Source: Merluccius polli (taxonomy: Eukaryota > Chordata > Actinopteri > Gadiformes > Merlucciidae). From it: DNA of 64,000 nucleotides. Numbering within the stretch: the first letter of the stretch is position 1; each line of letters begins with the position of its first letter. Below the pieces are notes generated by a model. The model worked only from the letters and a program-made list of their open reading frames with translations, was not told where the DNA came from and made no database searches. Made by a program: the position numbers and the translations under genes. Shown here one piece after another: positions 47,151 to 59,073 of this stretch. Location of the stretch: assembly GCA_030340625.1 (NCBI GenBank), contig JAOPHQ010000652.1, forward strand, positions 1 to 64,000. The letters are read 5' to 3'.

Positions 47151-47947
47151 ATATAATGCATGCATAGAGCGCTCACCAATGCGAGCATTACATTAGTACA
47201 TACCATTTTAAAACAGCAAGAACAACATAAGGGCTTCTCTTCCCCCCAGCGCCATTTCAGCAGATTTATTTTACCAGTAAGTATTTTTGCGGCAAAGTAA
47301 AATCTGAACACAGAGCCGGCCACAGAGTTCGCATTCAAGTGTCAAATGTCGATGTCAGCACAAAAATGTCGCATTGAAGCGACAAGTGTAACCGAGGCCG
47401 GAAATGACGTTTTATATTGCTTTCTCAAAACTCTACATGTATTCCCCATGTCGTTTGTTATTCGTGTTTTTACTAACTGGCATACACCGCTCATAAGAAT
47501 TAAGAGACAGGAAATTGTGTTGCGGTAGACCGAGATAGCGCTACAATTCAGGGCCCTCTCAGCCTACCTTGACGGTATGCAGTTCTCCCCAGTGGGTAGG
47601 TACCTCTCAGCGGGTTCCCAGAACTGCTTGGTCCAAAAATGCCTTAGACCATGTGCCCTGGTGCTGTAAAAGCAGAAGACCCATGAATAGTGTTTGACCT
47701 GCGATGACACTTGGCGGTCTATCTTTTATGCCGATACCTCAAAGCGAACCGCACAGACCATTTCAACTCAAAGGATTGCATGGTCTCGCTTAACGCTGAC
47801 CGAGTTCCAATAATGATGCAAGTGTGATGCAAGACGAGTAAACTGACACACACAAACACACACACACACACAGGAAAGTGACCCAGGATGACATTGGCTC
47901 AGTGTGTGCTATTCTCGGACATCTTTCCAGCAATCCCTTGGTGTACG

Positions 47948-47951
<4 letters not shown>

Positions 47952-48034
<83 letters not shown>
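47952..48034. repeat. (GT)n microsatellite
   Basis: An uninterrupted GT run of about 41 repeats. Confidence 0.97.
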
Positions 48035-48042
<8 letters not shown>

Positions 48043-48332
48043 CATGCATGTGTGTGTGTGTAACAAGATATATTCTCACACTGACAGCATGCTGTGAAAC
48101 CCTATTTGCACATCTAACCCTCAGGGAGCTGGGTCCCTCAGAGTTGGGGGTCCCCTCGCAGCTATCACAACAGCTGAACTAAATGAGATGGAAAAGACAG
48201 AGGCAGAGAGGGAGACAAGGGTGTAACGTTACACCGCAGCAGCAGCCACAACAACACAACAACAACACAACACGGACCCCCTATCGGTATGAACGGCGTT
48301 GTTGACCCCCCAAAGGGGACGCAAATCTTCAC

Positions 48333-48344
48333 TGCGCATGCGCA
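48333..48344. promoter_or_regulatory. NRF1-type palindrome, no gene attached
   Basis: TGCGCATGCGCA is a perfect NRF1 consensus, but no exon is seen nearby. The flank AAATCGG resembles the flank of the site at 60.64 kb, so both may sit in copies of one repeat. Confidence 0.35.
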
Positions 48345-49346
48345 AATCGGATGCCATGAACCGTATGGGACCCGTTGACCTTCAGCTCCACGTGGTCCCT
48401 GTCCACAATGGGGGGGGGGTCATCGTAGGACAAACACTTACTATGGGTCTGCTAGGTAGTCTACCCTGGTAGCAGACTACTACTACCCCCCCACACCCCT
48501 CCCGGTACATAGCAGACCCATCATTAGTGTATATGCGACATCCATGTGCTATGAGGACGACGCCGCCGCCTCTGTGAAAAACGGTATATTTTGGCAGCTG
48601 AACTCATTCACTCATTCATCACAAGTTAACGTAACCTACATTTAGAGGAAAAAACAAAAGCTAGACCTACTTACCCGCGTATACTGTCCGGTAACGTCGT
48701 CACCTTGTCGTCGTCGGTGTGTCATCTCCTCCCTTTCCTCCCCCCTGTCTCCCCCCCCCCAGGTGGTCCTCTCGTTACCGCATCGCCGTTCCGGTCCCTC
48801 GCGTCTCAGTCTGGGAGGCGATGCATCACCTTCATAGTGGGCAGCACCGGTCTGGCCCCAAATACCAACACTGCCCTGCGGTAATCTTGTGTTTCACTAC
48901 ATACTTTACGTCAGACAAAAAAAAATAATAAATAAGGCCTATATATATATATATATATATTTTTTTTTTTGTATCTTCTTTCATACGACCATAACCATAG
49001 CACGTGCTTTATGGCTGCAGTGCTGTTCCAGCCTAGGCTGCCGTGTGGTGAGGGAACTAAAGCTGCAAATGTCTGGCTCTGCTTACTTTCTGGTTTTAAT
49101 TGGGCTTTTGTCTTTTTCGTGCGCCATGCCCGGACTTACAATGAGCCAGCTCTGTGAGCTCAGGGCCGGCCCTGGACCTTTGAGGGCCCTAATCCAGATT
49201 TGGTCTAGGGGGGGCCCCCCAACATTTTTTTTGTTTGTGCGTGCGCACCCTGGGAGGGTACAGTACATTTGAAACACTCAAGAGTAACGCTGACTGAATG
49301 CACCATTTTTACTTATACTTTTTTGTTGTTGTTGTCTGAATGCTTA

Positions 49347-50687
49347 CTGTGCGTTCACACCAGAAGCGAATTGCGCTGCAAAGACGCTTTGGTCGCTCAT
49401 AAAGATTTGCTGCGAATATTTTTGTTCACTTTTGACGTTCAAGACGCTCATGACGTACAATTAAATTATGCACACGCATTTAAAGGAGCCGTATGCTTTT
49501 AATACAGACAGCCATATCAAAGAGTGAACTCCCATACACTTTATACCAGACCATACACGATAGTCGCACATCCCTCGTAACTACGCCGTGAAGGTGAACC
49601 CTCCCGGACTCCGCTATTAACATGAACCGCTCCGCCGGAGGAGCCGCACATCCACACGCACCGGACACCACAATACAAACACACATGTTTTCCATTTGAT
49701 TGCTTTTAAATTAAGTTATGTGCAGTTATACGGTTAAATAGGATTATTAAAAGTGTTCATGTCTCCTTCCTGGTCCAGGACCGCTTGGTCCATGCCGTTA
49801 ATAGGCGGCCCGCTTTGTGCGTGTGCTTGTAAAAATGATATTTAAGCCTGATTATTACGGTATTGTAATGTCAACGCATAAAAACTGATTTTATAAAAAA
49901 GGCAACTCGCATAAGCGCGCAAAAAAGTTGATTTTGTTGGATTGTAGGAGGGCGCACGGCCCAGTAGTTCCCCGCCTAGCAGCTACTGATGAATGAATGA
50001 ATAGATGGAATTGGGCGGTAACTTTCGAGAATAAATTATACTGCAGGGCTACCTCCCATTTCACACAACTCATCCTCAATTAAAATGCATTGAAGTGACA
50101 CGTTTGTTCCGTGCATTATTCATTTGCACAACGTTATTAAGTATTTTCGATATTTGAAAACCCATTCAGAGCAAGGAAGATTAGTATGCTAGGATCTCGG
50201 TTAGCAGACATGTATCGCGCCTATTTTACAATAATAATATTTTTCAATAACTCACTCACCAGACCAACCAACCACGCGTGACACCTCCGCCCAGGCCAGA
50301 GCCTTTTTGTTGCGGTCTCTAAAACAAAAAAGGCTTGGGTCATACAACACCGGGTGCCCAGCCACAGCCGCGATTAACTTTTCCGTCGACATTTTACAGT
50401 AGGAACCAACAGAGTACAGTAGGAACCAAAGTGCCGGTGTTCCCCTGGGACCCACCCAAACGGAGAGCGTCTACATTCCGATTGGCTGTCAGTTTTTGCC
50501 GCTGAAACGCGTCATAGTAATTTGCATAAAGTTAAACTGTCTTCAACTTTTTTTGGTCGCTCTGGTCGCTCAACTTTTGACGCTGGTAGCGTTGGTCGCT
50601 TGTGACGCTTTGGACGCTCTTGCCCATTGAAAGTGAATGACTTCCGGCGATTTGGTCGCTCAATTCGCTTCTGGTGTGAACGCACAG
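49347..50687 (-). mobile_element. PIF/Harbinger element with TTA target duplication
   Basis: The terminal inverted repeat CTGTGCGTTCACACCAGAAG is exact at both ends and is flanked by TTA (49344-49346, 50688-50690), the 3-bp TWA duplication typical of PIF/Harbinger. Size is 1341 bp. It keeps a MADF-domain exon on the minus strand but no DDE transposase. Subterminal GTCGCT/GACGC motifs are repeated near both ends, as expected of binding sites for the element's own proteins. Confidence 0.88.
50256..50392 (-). CDS. MADF (Myb/SANT-like) first exon of the Harbinger element
   Basis: From ATG at 50392 the frame reads M-S-T-E-K-L-I-A-A-V, then G-H-P-V-L-Y-D, then F-R-D-R-N-K-K-A-L-A-W-A-E-V. This matches the MADF signature (LI..V...P.LYD, YRDR..K..AW.EI). 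These domains occur in the second, DNA-binding protein of Harbinger transposons. The frame stops after ~45 residues near GGTGAGTGAG, a strong donor at about 50263, so this is probably a truncated multi-exon gene. No downstream exon was identified with confidence. Confidence 0.6.
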
Positions 50688-50750
50688 TTAGTGTTAAAGA
50701 TTTTTAAACAGCGTTTAACTTGTCCACTAGGCAGCTCCAAACCTGCAGTA

Positions 50751-51587
50751 TTAAAGGGCCCCTATTTTACCACCAGGTGTGATGTTGATTGCCCATGTCA
50801 CATAAGCCAGGTCAAAAGCTACCCTCTAATGACATCACAAGTGGGAGTGTCCGATGTACGATAAATAGATCGGCCTAGCAGTTGGTACGGTCCACTGGGT
50901 AGGCTGGAATGCTGATCTGTCCATCATACATCTGGGTGGACACTCCCACTTCTAGGGAATCGAAAACCGGTTCTTGTTGAGAACTGGTGTTTCAATTCCT
51001 TGGAATTGTTTGCCAATTTTGCTAACAATTCCCTTATTGATTCCAGTGGACGCGACATCACCACGCACGTTGCGTAGCGACTCCACTGCAGCCAGCAGTC
51101 AACAGTAAACATGGCGCCCAAGCGGTACAAACGCTTGAAAATTTGGTGACACTTCACAAGATAAGATGACAACAGGGCAACTTGCAATAATTGCGACGTG
51201 GATATTTCCTCAAAGGGAGGAAATACTTCCAACATGCAAAAACATTTGCGCACACAGCATGCGATAACGATTTCTGAATGTCGCGTTTTCGATCCGCTCC
51301 GGACTAAAGTTAAGACCTCACTGTTGTTGAGTTTGTAAGGTCATGACTAAACTAAACAAAGATGATGCTAATCGAACTGTTTGTTGTCCTTTTTTTCCAA
51401 ATGAGAATCGATAAGAGAATCGATAAAGAACCGAATCGTTAAGCAGAATCGAAAATGGAATCGGAATCGTAAAGATCTTATCGATTCCCATCCCTGCCCA
51501 CTTGTGATGTCATTAGAGGGTAGATTTTGACATGGCTTGCAATGGGTAATCAACATCACACCTGGTGGTAAAATAGGGGACCTTTAA
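50751..51587. mobile_element. TTAA foldback MITE, interrupted copy
   Basis: The left end TTAAAGGGCCCCTATTTTAC and the right end (reverse complement TTAAAGGTCCCCTATTTTAC) are followed by CACCAGGTGTGATGTTGATT in both arms. The same family is at 62201-62480. This copy is split by the hAT-like insertion at 50953-51496. Confidence 0.9.
50953..51496. mobile_element. hAT-like element nested in the foldback MITE
   Basis: The left end TAGGGAATCGAAAACC and the right end (reverse complement CAGGGATGGGAATCGATAAG) are related termini; the left has lost ATGGG. Flanks CCCACTTC (50945-50952) and CCCACTTG (51497-51504) form an 8-bp duplication with one mismatch. No ORF. Confidence 0.82.
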
Positions 51588-51629
51588 AACATCTACTCTT
51601 GGCACTGGCGGACTCGCGGGGGGGGGGGT

Positions 51630-52150
51630 GCCTCTTCATGCAATAAATTATGATGATAAGGCTGTACATCTTTCATTTTCAAGGTTTATTAATGAGTGCC
51701 CTTTTAGTGGAGACAATGTGATGCGGTGCCCTATAAGGTGCCCTTACGATGGTCTAAACTTGACGTTCCCTATGGGTGCCTTTCCAATGGAAAAGGGTGC
51801 CGTTATGAAGTGCCCTCTATGCCGCCCCTACATGACAGTGTCCCAAAGGGTGCCCCTCCAGTAGAGAAGTGCCCCTCCAGTGGATGAAATGTGACGCAGT
51901 GCTGTAAAGGCTGTCCCTACATGTGTGAGAATGTGGGGAAGTGTCCTAATGGATGTGGTGCCATATAGGTACCCTTACAAAGGGAACCACTTGAGGTTCC
52001 CTACAGGTGCCTTTCTGGTGTAAAAAGCTCATGAAGTGCCCTCTTAGTTGCCCTTCCAAGTGAGAAAACACGATGAAGTGCCCGTGCAATGGAGAAAATA
52101 AATCCCAGTGAAGATTATTAGATGCAGTGCCCTCCAGTCTTCCCTACAAC
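51630..52150. repeat. Degenerate GTGCCC-rich tandem repeat
   Basis: Irregularly spaced AGTGCCCT/GGTGCCCTT words, often with a CCAATGGA/CCAGTGGA partner, suggest an old minisatellite with a period near 40 bp. No exact units remain. Confidence 0.5.
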
Positions 52151-53033
52151 GTTGCCCTCTAGGGCAGGCTTTCCCACAGTGGTGCCATGACGACAGTCTA
52201 GAGGGGCCGCCAAATACTTTGATAAGATTTTGAATTTACCTCTCAAACCCTGCTTACATTCAAAACACATTGAATGGCCGATTTGGAAATCAAGCAGAAG
52301 TGTAAAAAATCTTCCTTAAGGGAATTATTGTGTGGTATTTGGCACAAAATGCCCATAGGTTTGTGTGAATTTCTTTTTCAATTAACTTAAGAGTGGAGTT
52401 TGCGTTGGCCGACCCTATGGTTACTGAATGCCAAGGAGGGAAACAAAGTTTAAGCTCATACAAAAGGAGCTGGAAAATGTTGAGGCAGCACTTTGAAAAG
52501 TTGGTTTCAAGGAGGAGCAGATAAGGATGAAGTCCTCCTCCCACTGCTAGCTATGTACTGGCTTGTCTCCCAGAGATAGATACATAGACAGATATTAGAA
52601 CAGCATCGTTCGGATTCCTTAAACCTGTCCAGATACCGGGTGATGCAGGTGTATGTGTATGTGTGTGTGTGTGTATGTGCGCCCGGCCCGCGCGCGTGTA
52701 TCTGTGTGCCTACCTGAACTCTTGTCCCATACGGTCCTCTAGCCACACACATTATACTGTACATTAGATGTTACGTGGACTCTGTCCTGACATAGGCCTA
52801 TCTGGGCGCCCAGACAGGATGATGTCATGGGTGTTGTACTATAAGCTACTGAAGTGCTATGCAGTGTGTCAGGTGTGTAAAATTCAAAACCGTGTAGACA
52901 GGATGAGAGAAAGTCACCTCTGCTACTGTTGAGGCTTGAGAGTTGTTTGTGAAATAAACATTTTAAAGGTTTATAATAGTTCCCTGTGTGTGTTACTATA
53001 CTTTTAATCTGCGTGCCTAATAACAATGTTAAT

Positions 53034-53081
53034 CTTAATCAAGGATCATGTATGATGCATCATACATGATCCTTGATTAAG
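53034..53081. repeat. Perfect 48-bp palindrome
   Basis: CTTAATCAAGGATCATGTATGATG is followed with no spacer by its exact reverse complement. Symmetry stops on both sides at 53033 and 53082. Confidence 0.98.
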
Positions 53082-53149
53082 CTTTTTGCACGCTGGTGGG
53101 GCCCCATGTCGTGCAGTAGGTTCCCTTTTTCCCCCCCGCCCCTGCCCTT

Positions 53150-53235
53150 CAAACAGAATCAGAATCAGAATCAAGTTTATTGCCAAGTAGGTTTGCACTT
53201 ACAAGGAATTTGACTTGGTGTAACAAGTACACCTC
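53150..53235. mobile_element. AGAATC-tailed fish retroelement end
   Basis: (AGAATC)3 followed by AAGTTTATTGCCAAGTAGG and ACAAGGAATTTGACTTGGTG. I recognise this as the end of a widespread teleost LINE/SINE whose hexamer tail is diagnostic. Only about 80 bp is preserved. Confidence 0.6.
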
Positions 53236-55191
53236 GGCAGCCGTCCGCGGCGCCACGAGTAACTGCCTGAGTCCGCCACTGACTCTTGGTGTAACAGAAA
53301 GATAAAAGATTCTAGTTTTATAGTTTTATTTATAGTTTAATTTTACATTATTATTTATACATCAAGATAATAACTGGGCACAGTATGAATAACTACCCAT
53401 GTAAAGTGCAAAAAAACTTCAATACAACACAAATTGCGGCTGCCTATCAGTCAATGCATGAGTTTGGGGCCCTAAGCAGCCGCTTATTTGGCTTAAAGGG
53501 TGGGCCGGCTCTCAAGGCAGCTATTTGAAGTTGGGTTCTACCACTGCCACCCATACAATAGCACGTGCGACTGTTTTAAGTGAGCTGCCTGTTTCACGTG
53601 GTCTGCCTGGCATGGTTTCCCTACGTTGTAGGCTATTAAGTTTGTAAAGCTGTTGAGTCGGAGTGCATTATACCACCTTAAGTACTGAATGAATACATCT
53701 AAGATGCAATACTGTAATACAATAAAAGACATCTCTGGAAACGGATACAAATGCCAAGGGAAATAAGAGAACAAGAAGATATGCAAGTGAGCTTTCGCAA
53801 ATGTTGGATGTACACCAATGAAGGGCTTAATTAACAGGCTACAACATATCATTCCACAATAAATTGGAGTAGCCTACCATCTCGTCAAGCAGTAGGCTAG
53901 GCTATGTAACTGGCTCATTCACCACTGAGAACAACGGGGGCCATAGAAGAGGCTGAGGCATGTCGTGCCTAGCTGAATTTGATTAGAATCAGCCAAAGAC
54001 CACAGACCAAAGTTCACCGTTCATGGAGACACAGGGGCCTTCAGATCACAGCCAGTACATGCCTGGATAGACTGATGGATCGAACAAGACAGACGGACAC
54101 ATCATTATTTTGTATATGTTGTTTGTTACGTAACGTTTTTAAAACGTTTTTTTCCCTCACACTGGTGGGCTACAGTTTTTTGCGTAAAATAATGTTCGTT
54201 GTCATTTGTAATAGATATTTAAACTAGACCGTTTTTATTTGTAGGATGTTATATGGATGGCGTCTGCCACCTAGTGGTAACTAAAAATAATGTCCTCTAA
54301 TTATTTTAATTAGAGCGTTTTGCTCTAGATTTTTTAAATGTATTTATTTTATTGTGAAGCACTTTGCTGCAGTTCCTTATATGAGATGATATACAAATAA
54401 AATGTAATATTATTAAAATCGTTTGTCTCTTTTGTTATTATTACTTGATGTTGCCAGGTCAGAGTTCAGCAGAACATCTTGCAGAGAGAATAAGAAAGGG
54501 AGGGTGATGAAGAGGGGCCTGGCATTGGAGCCTGTTGCCATTCAGGAGTATTGTCGGAAAAAACAAATTACTGGCCTTGTGGGTTTATCATACACCCAGA
54601 TGCCGCCTGGTTAGGGTCATCTGGACGGTCTTGCGTTTGACCCCACTGAGAGTCCTTCCTTTGGCCTGCTGAAAAAAGTGCCCAAATGAAAAGGGCTAGT
54701 TGACTGAAGTGATCTGAAAATGCAGAGTGACACTATTAGCACAGCTACTACTGGCAGGTCCAAGGCCAGTTCTTTATTACAGTTATGGAGTGGTGTGACC
54801 TTTGGTGTTAGTGAATATATAAAGACAGTGAAGTTTTACAATCATGAGGGAGAAGGGAGATTACTCTTTTTGTTATGTTTACATGCAGTTTAGTTTACCA
54901 GTAACTTTGAAGTCAGTGTTGTTGGGTAATGAACTCAAAACATTTGTGAATACAATAATTATATTTATTCAAGAAATTTCAGTCTGCAATTATGTCAGTC
55001 TGCTGAAAACAGGTCTTACAAATGATGACAGTTACAGAACGTCTTACACACCAAGTGCAACAGAAATACCACATCAATGTTTTATTGCCCATGCCTTCAC
55101 CAATAGACCATTCTGGTAGTTGGCCAGGAAGCAAGCCACACCCAACAGCTCATTAATGCACTCATGAACATCTCCCGGTCACTTACGCAAC

Positions 55192-55407
55192 ACAACCAAG
55201 TAGTTGTGTTGCCTAAACCTAACCAAGTAGTTGTGTTGCCTAAACCTAACCAAGTAGTTGTGTTGCCTAAACCTAACCAAGGAGTTGTGTTGCCTAAACC
55301 TAACCAAGGAGTTGGGTGGGGTAAACCTAACCAAGCTGTGTTGCCTAAACCTAACCTTGTAGTTGGGTGGGGTAAACCTAACCAAGCTGTGTTGCCTAAA
55401 CCTAACT
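55192..55407. repeat. 27-bp minisatellite (8 units)
   Basis: Units of ACCAAGTAGTTGTGTTGCC plus TAAACCTA. The first three are identical. Later ones alternate GTTGGGTGGGG and a 24-bp GCTGTG variant. The period is divisible by three and gives artefactual open frames. Confidence 0.95.
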
Positions 55408-55611
55408 GTGGGAAATGGAAAAATAAATAAAGCAGAATAAAGGAAAACGTAAATTTGACTTATTATTTTGTTTTGGTTTCCTTGTAATTAGATTTTCCAC
55501 TTCAGTTGTCTTTGTGCATACAGAAAAACAGAAAAAAATATTGACTCGTTTTTTTCGTTTTTCATTTGTCAGATTAAATGGAATAATTGAATGATCAGAT
55601 GATAAACAGAC

Positions 55612-55902
55612 TGTGGCAGGGTAGCTCCTGGCCACACGCCACCTAAGTGGCTTTTCCTGGGGCCCTCCGACACAGGACACGGGTAGATGGTAGTTATATG
55701 CTTTTATTGGAGACGGCAGGTGGTATTCGCCGAGCTGATGGTACAAGCTGCCATGACAGTCTCCTTGAGTGTGTGGTGATGGCTGGTTTATCCTGGGTGC
55801 CATGATTGCTCTGCACCCCAGGTGTGCAGCCCCACTCAGCCAATCAGTGTGACTCAGGCCAGGTGAGGCTGTAAACCAGCCGTCAACCACACACCCTCCA
55901 CA
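55612..55902 (-). mobile_element. Solo LTR with 5-bp target duplication
   Basis: It is bounded by TGTGG...CCACA ends and by identical 5-bp flanks CAGAC (55607-55611 and 55903-55907). On the minus strand CCAATAAAAGC (near 55700) supplies a polyadenylation signal in the expected 3' half, so the LTR is probably read leftward. It is 291 bp with no internal retroelement genes. Confidence 0.8.
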
Positions 55903-56160
55903 CAGACCTTCATAGTTCACCTAAACTATATTTTTGTAAAATGTTACAGTTGTCCTTTGAGGACTGAAACAAACATGCAAAAATGGTTGCCGGCATATTC
56001 CTACAGATACTTATATTACAAATAATCATTATTACTTTTTAAACTGTATATTTATTTATACATTGTATTTCAATGTATAAATGGATATTTCTAAGTCTTT
56101 ATTTTGATACTTGAAAATCTCGTGGCTATAGAAAATAAATACAAACATTTTTGTTAAGGA

Positions 56161-58042
56161 ACTTTATTGATCTTGCTGCAACAATATCCACTGGCAGTGG
56201 TGTTTCAATAAAAATAAAGTTAATTCTAATCAGGAACAGAAAGTTAGTCAGTTTGTTTTAAATCTCTTTAAAACATACAATGTTAAGCCCTCAATGTGAA
56301 ACAAACTGCTTGACATGAATACGCAATATGAATTTTGATACCAATCATTCTAACCGTGCAATGCAAAATAAGTGCAAACCAAGTCAACATATTTAACAGC
56401 AAAACAGTCCAGATTATAACCAAACCAAAGAAAAACATATTTTGATAGATGTTATTTTTACAATTCAGCCATTTGATTTGTTCAATTACAGTAACACACA
56501 ATATGAACTAAAATAGCAGACTCCAAACTCTGTTTAGGAGCTCATAAGTTGTATCTCACTATCACTAATTCAAAAGTTTTCCAAATAAATGCATGGTAAC
56601 CATCAAATTGAGGAGAGCCATAATTTAATAGCTTGTTATGAAAGGCATTGGCAATATGAAGGTCTTAAGAAAGAGAGGCCATTTCAACTATAACCTTTTC
56701 AGATGCTAAATACGGGCATTTCAGTAAACTTGTTTTTTACTAATCTTTCTGGAGAGTATAACTAGAAACACTGAGGTTTGTTGTTACTGCATTTTATTGA
56801 TGGTGATGTAAGGCGAGGGCAGATATACTCAACACAACACGGTAATGCAAAGTGGATTAAGGTCGTTGAGGATAGATGCAAAGATTCAGTAATAACATCT
56901 ACCTATCCCAATACAATCTCAATCTTCTACAAAACAGAGACTACTGAATGAATGTATGAAATGCATGAAAAGTGCAAAGTGGCAGATAAAATCCAATAAA
57001 TCACCAATTCATATCGACTGCCTTCCCTGTGATCTATTGCCTGGTTTGTACTGAACCATGTTTGTACTGAACCAAGTATCAAAAATGAAATGCATATACA
57101 AGTCCTGAAATATCATCCTATTGTCCATCATGAATCCATAGTTATATTAGAATTGGGTCCCAGAGGCTATTGTATTAAAATGGATGTTAATATTATGTGG
57201 CCTGCATTTTGAAAAACAACCACATGGTCAACATTAACACAAACAACTGGCAAAAGATTCAACTGAATAGTACCTTTTTGGCAGGAAATAATGAAATGCC
57301 TATATTTCATTGCTACAGCCAGTTTGAAACTGTGTTACAATTTGACTTAATCAATATTTCAGAGTCAGTTCACAGTTATCTTGTTCGTCAGCCTGTGTGT
57401 ATACGTTTATTTAAGTGTCTGTTATGTGTTTAGTGAGTTTCTTAGTTGTGGGCATGGCATAGCGTTGGTCATGAACTGAGCATATTGGAATGACATGCCT
57501 TTTGTTTTTTAACTTTTCCATAAAAGGAGACGAGAGACACAATAACTAATTGTGTAGGTGTATCATTTTTCAAGTAAAATATAGCTAACATCTGCCAGAA
57601 TTATAGTCTGTGATGAATTTAAAACTTACTTGTCATTCTAAGGTCAGGTTAATTTACCCCCCTTAGTTACTACAACAAGAGTCTGGACTTGTAGAATGAC
57701 AACAGTAAGCTGTGAGATGTGCACTTAAGAAATGTATCAGTTGGAAAGTGCACCTTGATTAAAATAAAATGACCTACGTCCCTTCTATGTGGTTTATTTC
57801 TAAGGGGGCTGGTTATCATGGAATCAAATCGTAAATGTTTCAGAGAGTTCCCAGGAGCGGCCCTTCCGAATGACAAATCATAAACGTTTTCCCGAACGGT
57901 TCACACACATCAAAACCAGCAGCGAGACAGAGAGAAAGCTAAAGATGGCTGCCATGAGGGCCCACAACATTGGTTTCTACAAGCCAAGCCACTGGCATCA
58001 ACACGCCAGGTCATTTACTTCTTCCCGCGTGCTTCCGTTGTT
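56161..58042 (-). other. eif4ebp2: Probable eif4ebp2 3' UTR
   Basis: AT-rich, repeat-poor sequence downstream of the eif4ebp2 stop, in contrast to the repeat-laden DNA to its left. Minus-strand AATAAA signals lie at 56793-56798 and 56163-56168. Vertebrate eif4ebp2 transcripts have long 3' UTRs. The exact end is inferred. Confidence 0.45.
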
Positions 58043-58885
58043 TCAGATGTCCATTTCAAACTGTGCGTCGTCACCTTGAAAAACAGCACAGAAAGGAAAT
58101 ACATTTTGTCATTTCTCACTAGAAGGTCGTAGCCGGTATTCAGCTCCATAGTTATTAATAGGTTGATAGTACAATCTACAATTGGTCTGTGGAAACTGGA
58201 TCCTATAACATTGACACTAAAGTGTACTATGTGTGTGTCATGAATCCATAACACTAATATTGGGATCACACTTGTGTTCTTTAATTTGTATTACCATCTT
58301 GTACTTCTGCTGTTCTGATGTGATGACACCCACATTTCATACCGGGGATTAAAAAAAGTACTTTTTATCTTATAAGTGCATAAAAGTTTAGTAACCCCTA
58401 CCAGTACCTGGTTTGCCATCATGGCTGTTGGTGTGTTTGTTGGCTTCATTCTTCCTGTTCTCGCTCAGAACCGTTTGGCTGGTCACACCGCGGATGTTGG
58501 GAAGGTGGGCCGGAGGGGTCTGGGCTATGGGGGAATTACGCCGGTCCAACAGAAACTTACGGTCATAGATGATCCTGGTCCCTTTGGCGGGGAAACACAC
58601 GAGAGTTTAAATTAGCTGTGATGAAAGGCAACGCTTATCTCCTTGGAGGTCAAAATATCAATTACTTTGTGTCATGATTACTTTATGTCATGATTACTTT
58701 ATGTCATGATTGTGCACATGATTGTGCACATGATCCTCCCTCCCCTCCTCTCTCCTCCCTCCCTCCACTCGGTGAGGCAGGAAGCGCAGCACGCCGTGGG
58801 AGGAGGACGTCAAGTCGACGTGCGGCGGCAGACGAGGATCAACGCATGCACATGCACACGCATGCACACTTTGTCACCGCATGTA

Positions 58886-58951
<66 letters not shown>

Positions 58952-58983
58952 GGCCTACATATATATATACATATACAATACAT

Positions 58984-59073
<90 letters not shown>

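Larger units (their letters stand above)
40001..56160. other. Gene-poor, repeat-rich interval
   Basis: I find no host gene exon here. The longest ORFs run through minisatellites or (CA)n tracts. Recognisable content is listed as separate entries. The remaining sequence, for example 44.5-46.0 kb and 53.5-55.1 kb, is ordinary AT-rich DNA in which I see nothing. Distal enhancers of slc29a1 or eif4ebp2 could lie here but cannot be seen. Confidence 0.6.

Noticed and set aside
52290..52544. Possible hAT transposase C-terminal fragment
   Set aside because: A few words in one plus frame looked suggestive, but no continuous match to the hAT dimerisation motif could be defended by eye.
55164..55430. 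NQVVVLPKP-type repeat protein
   Set aside because: A 27-bp minisatellite whose period is divisible by three. No start context, splice structure or unique domain.
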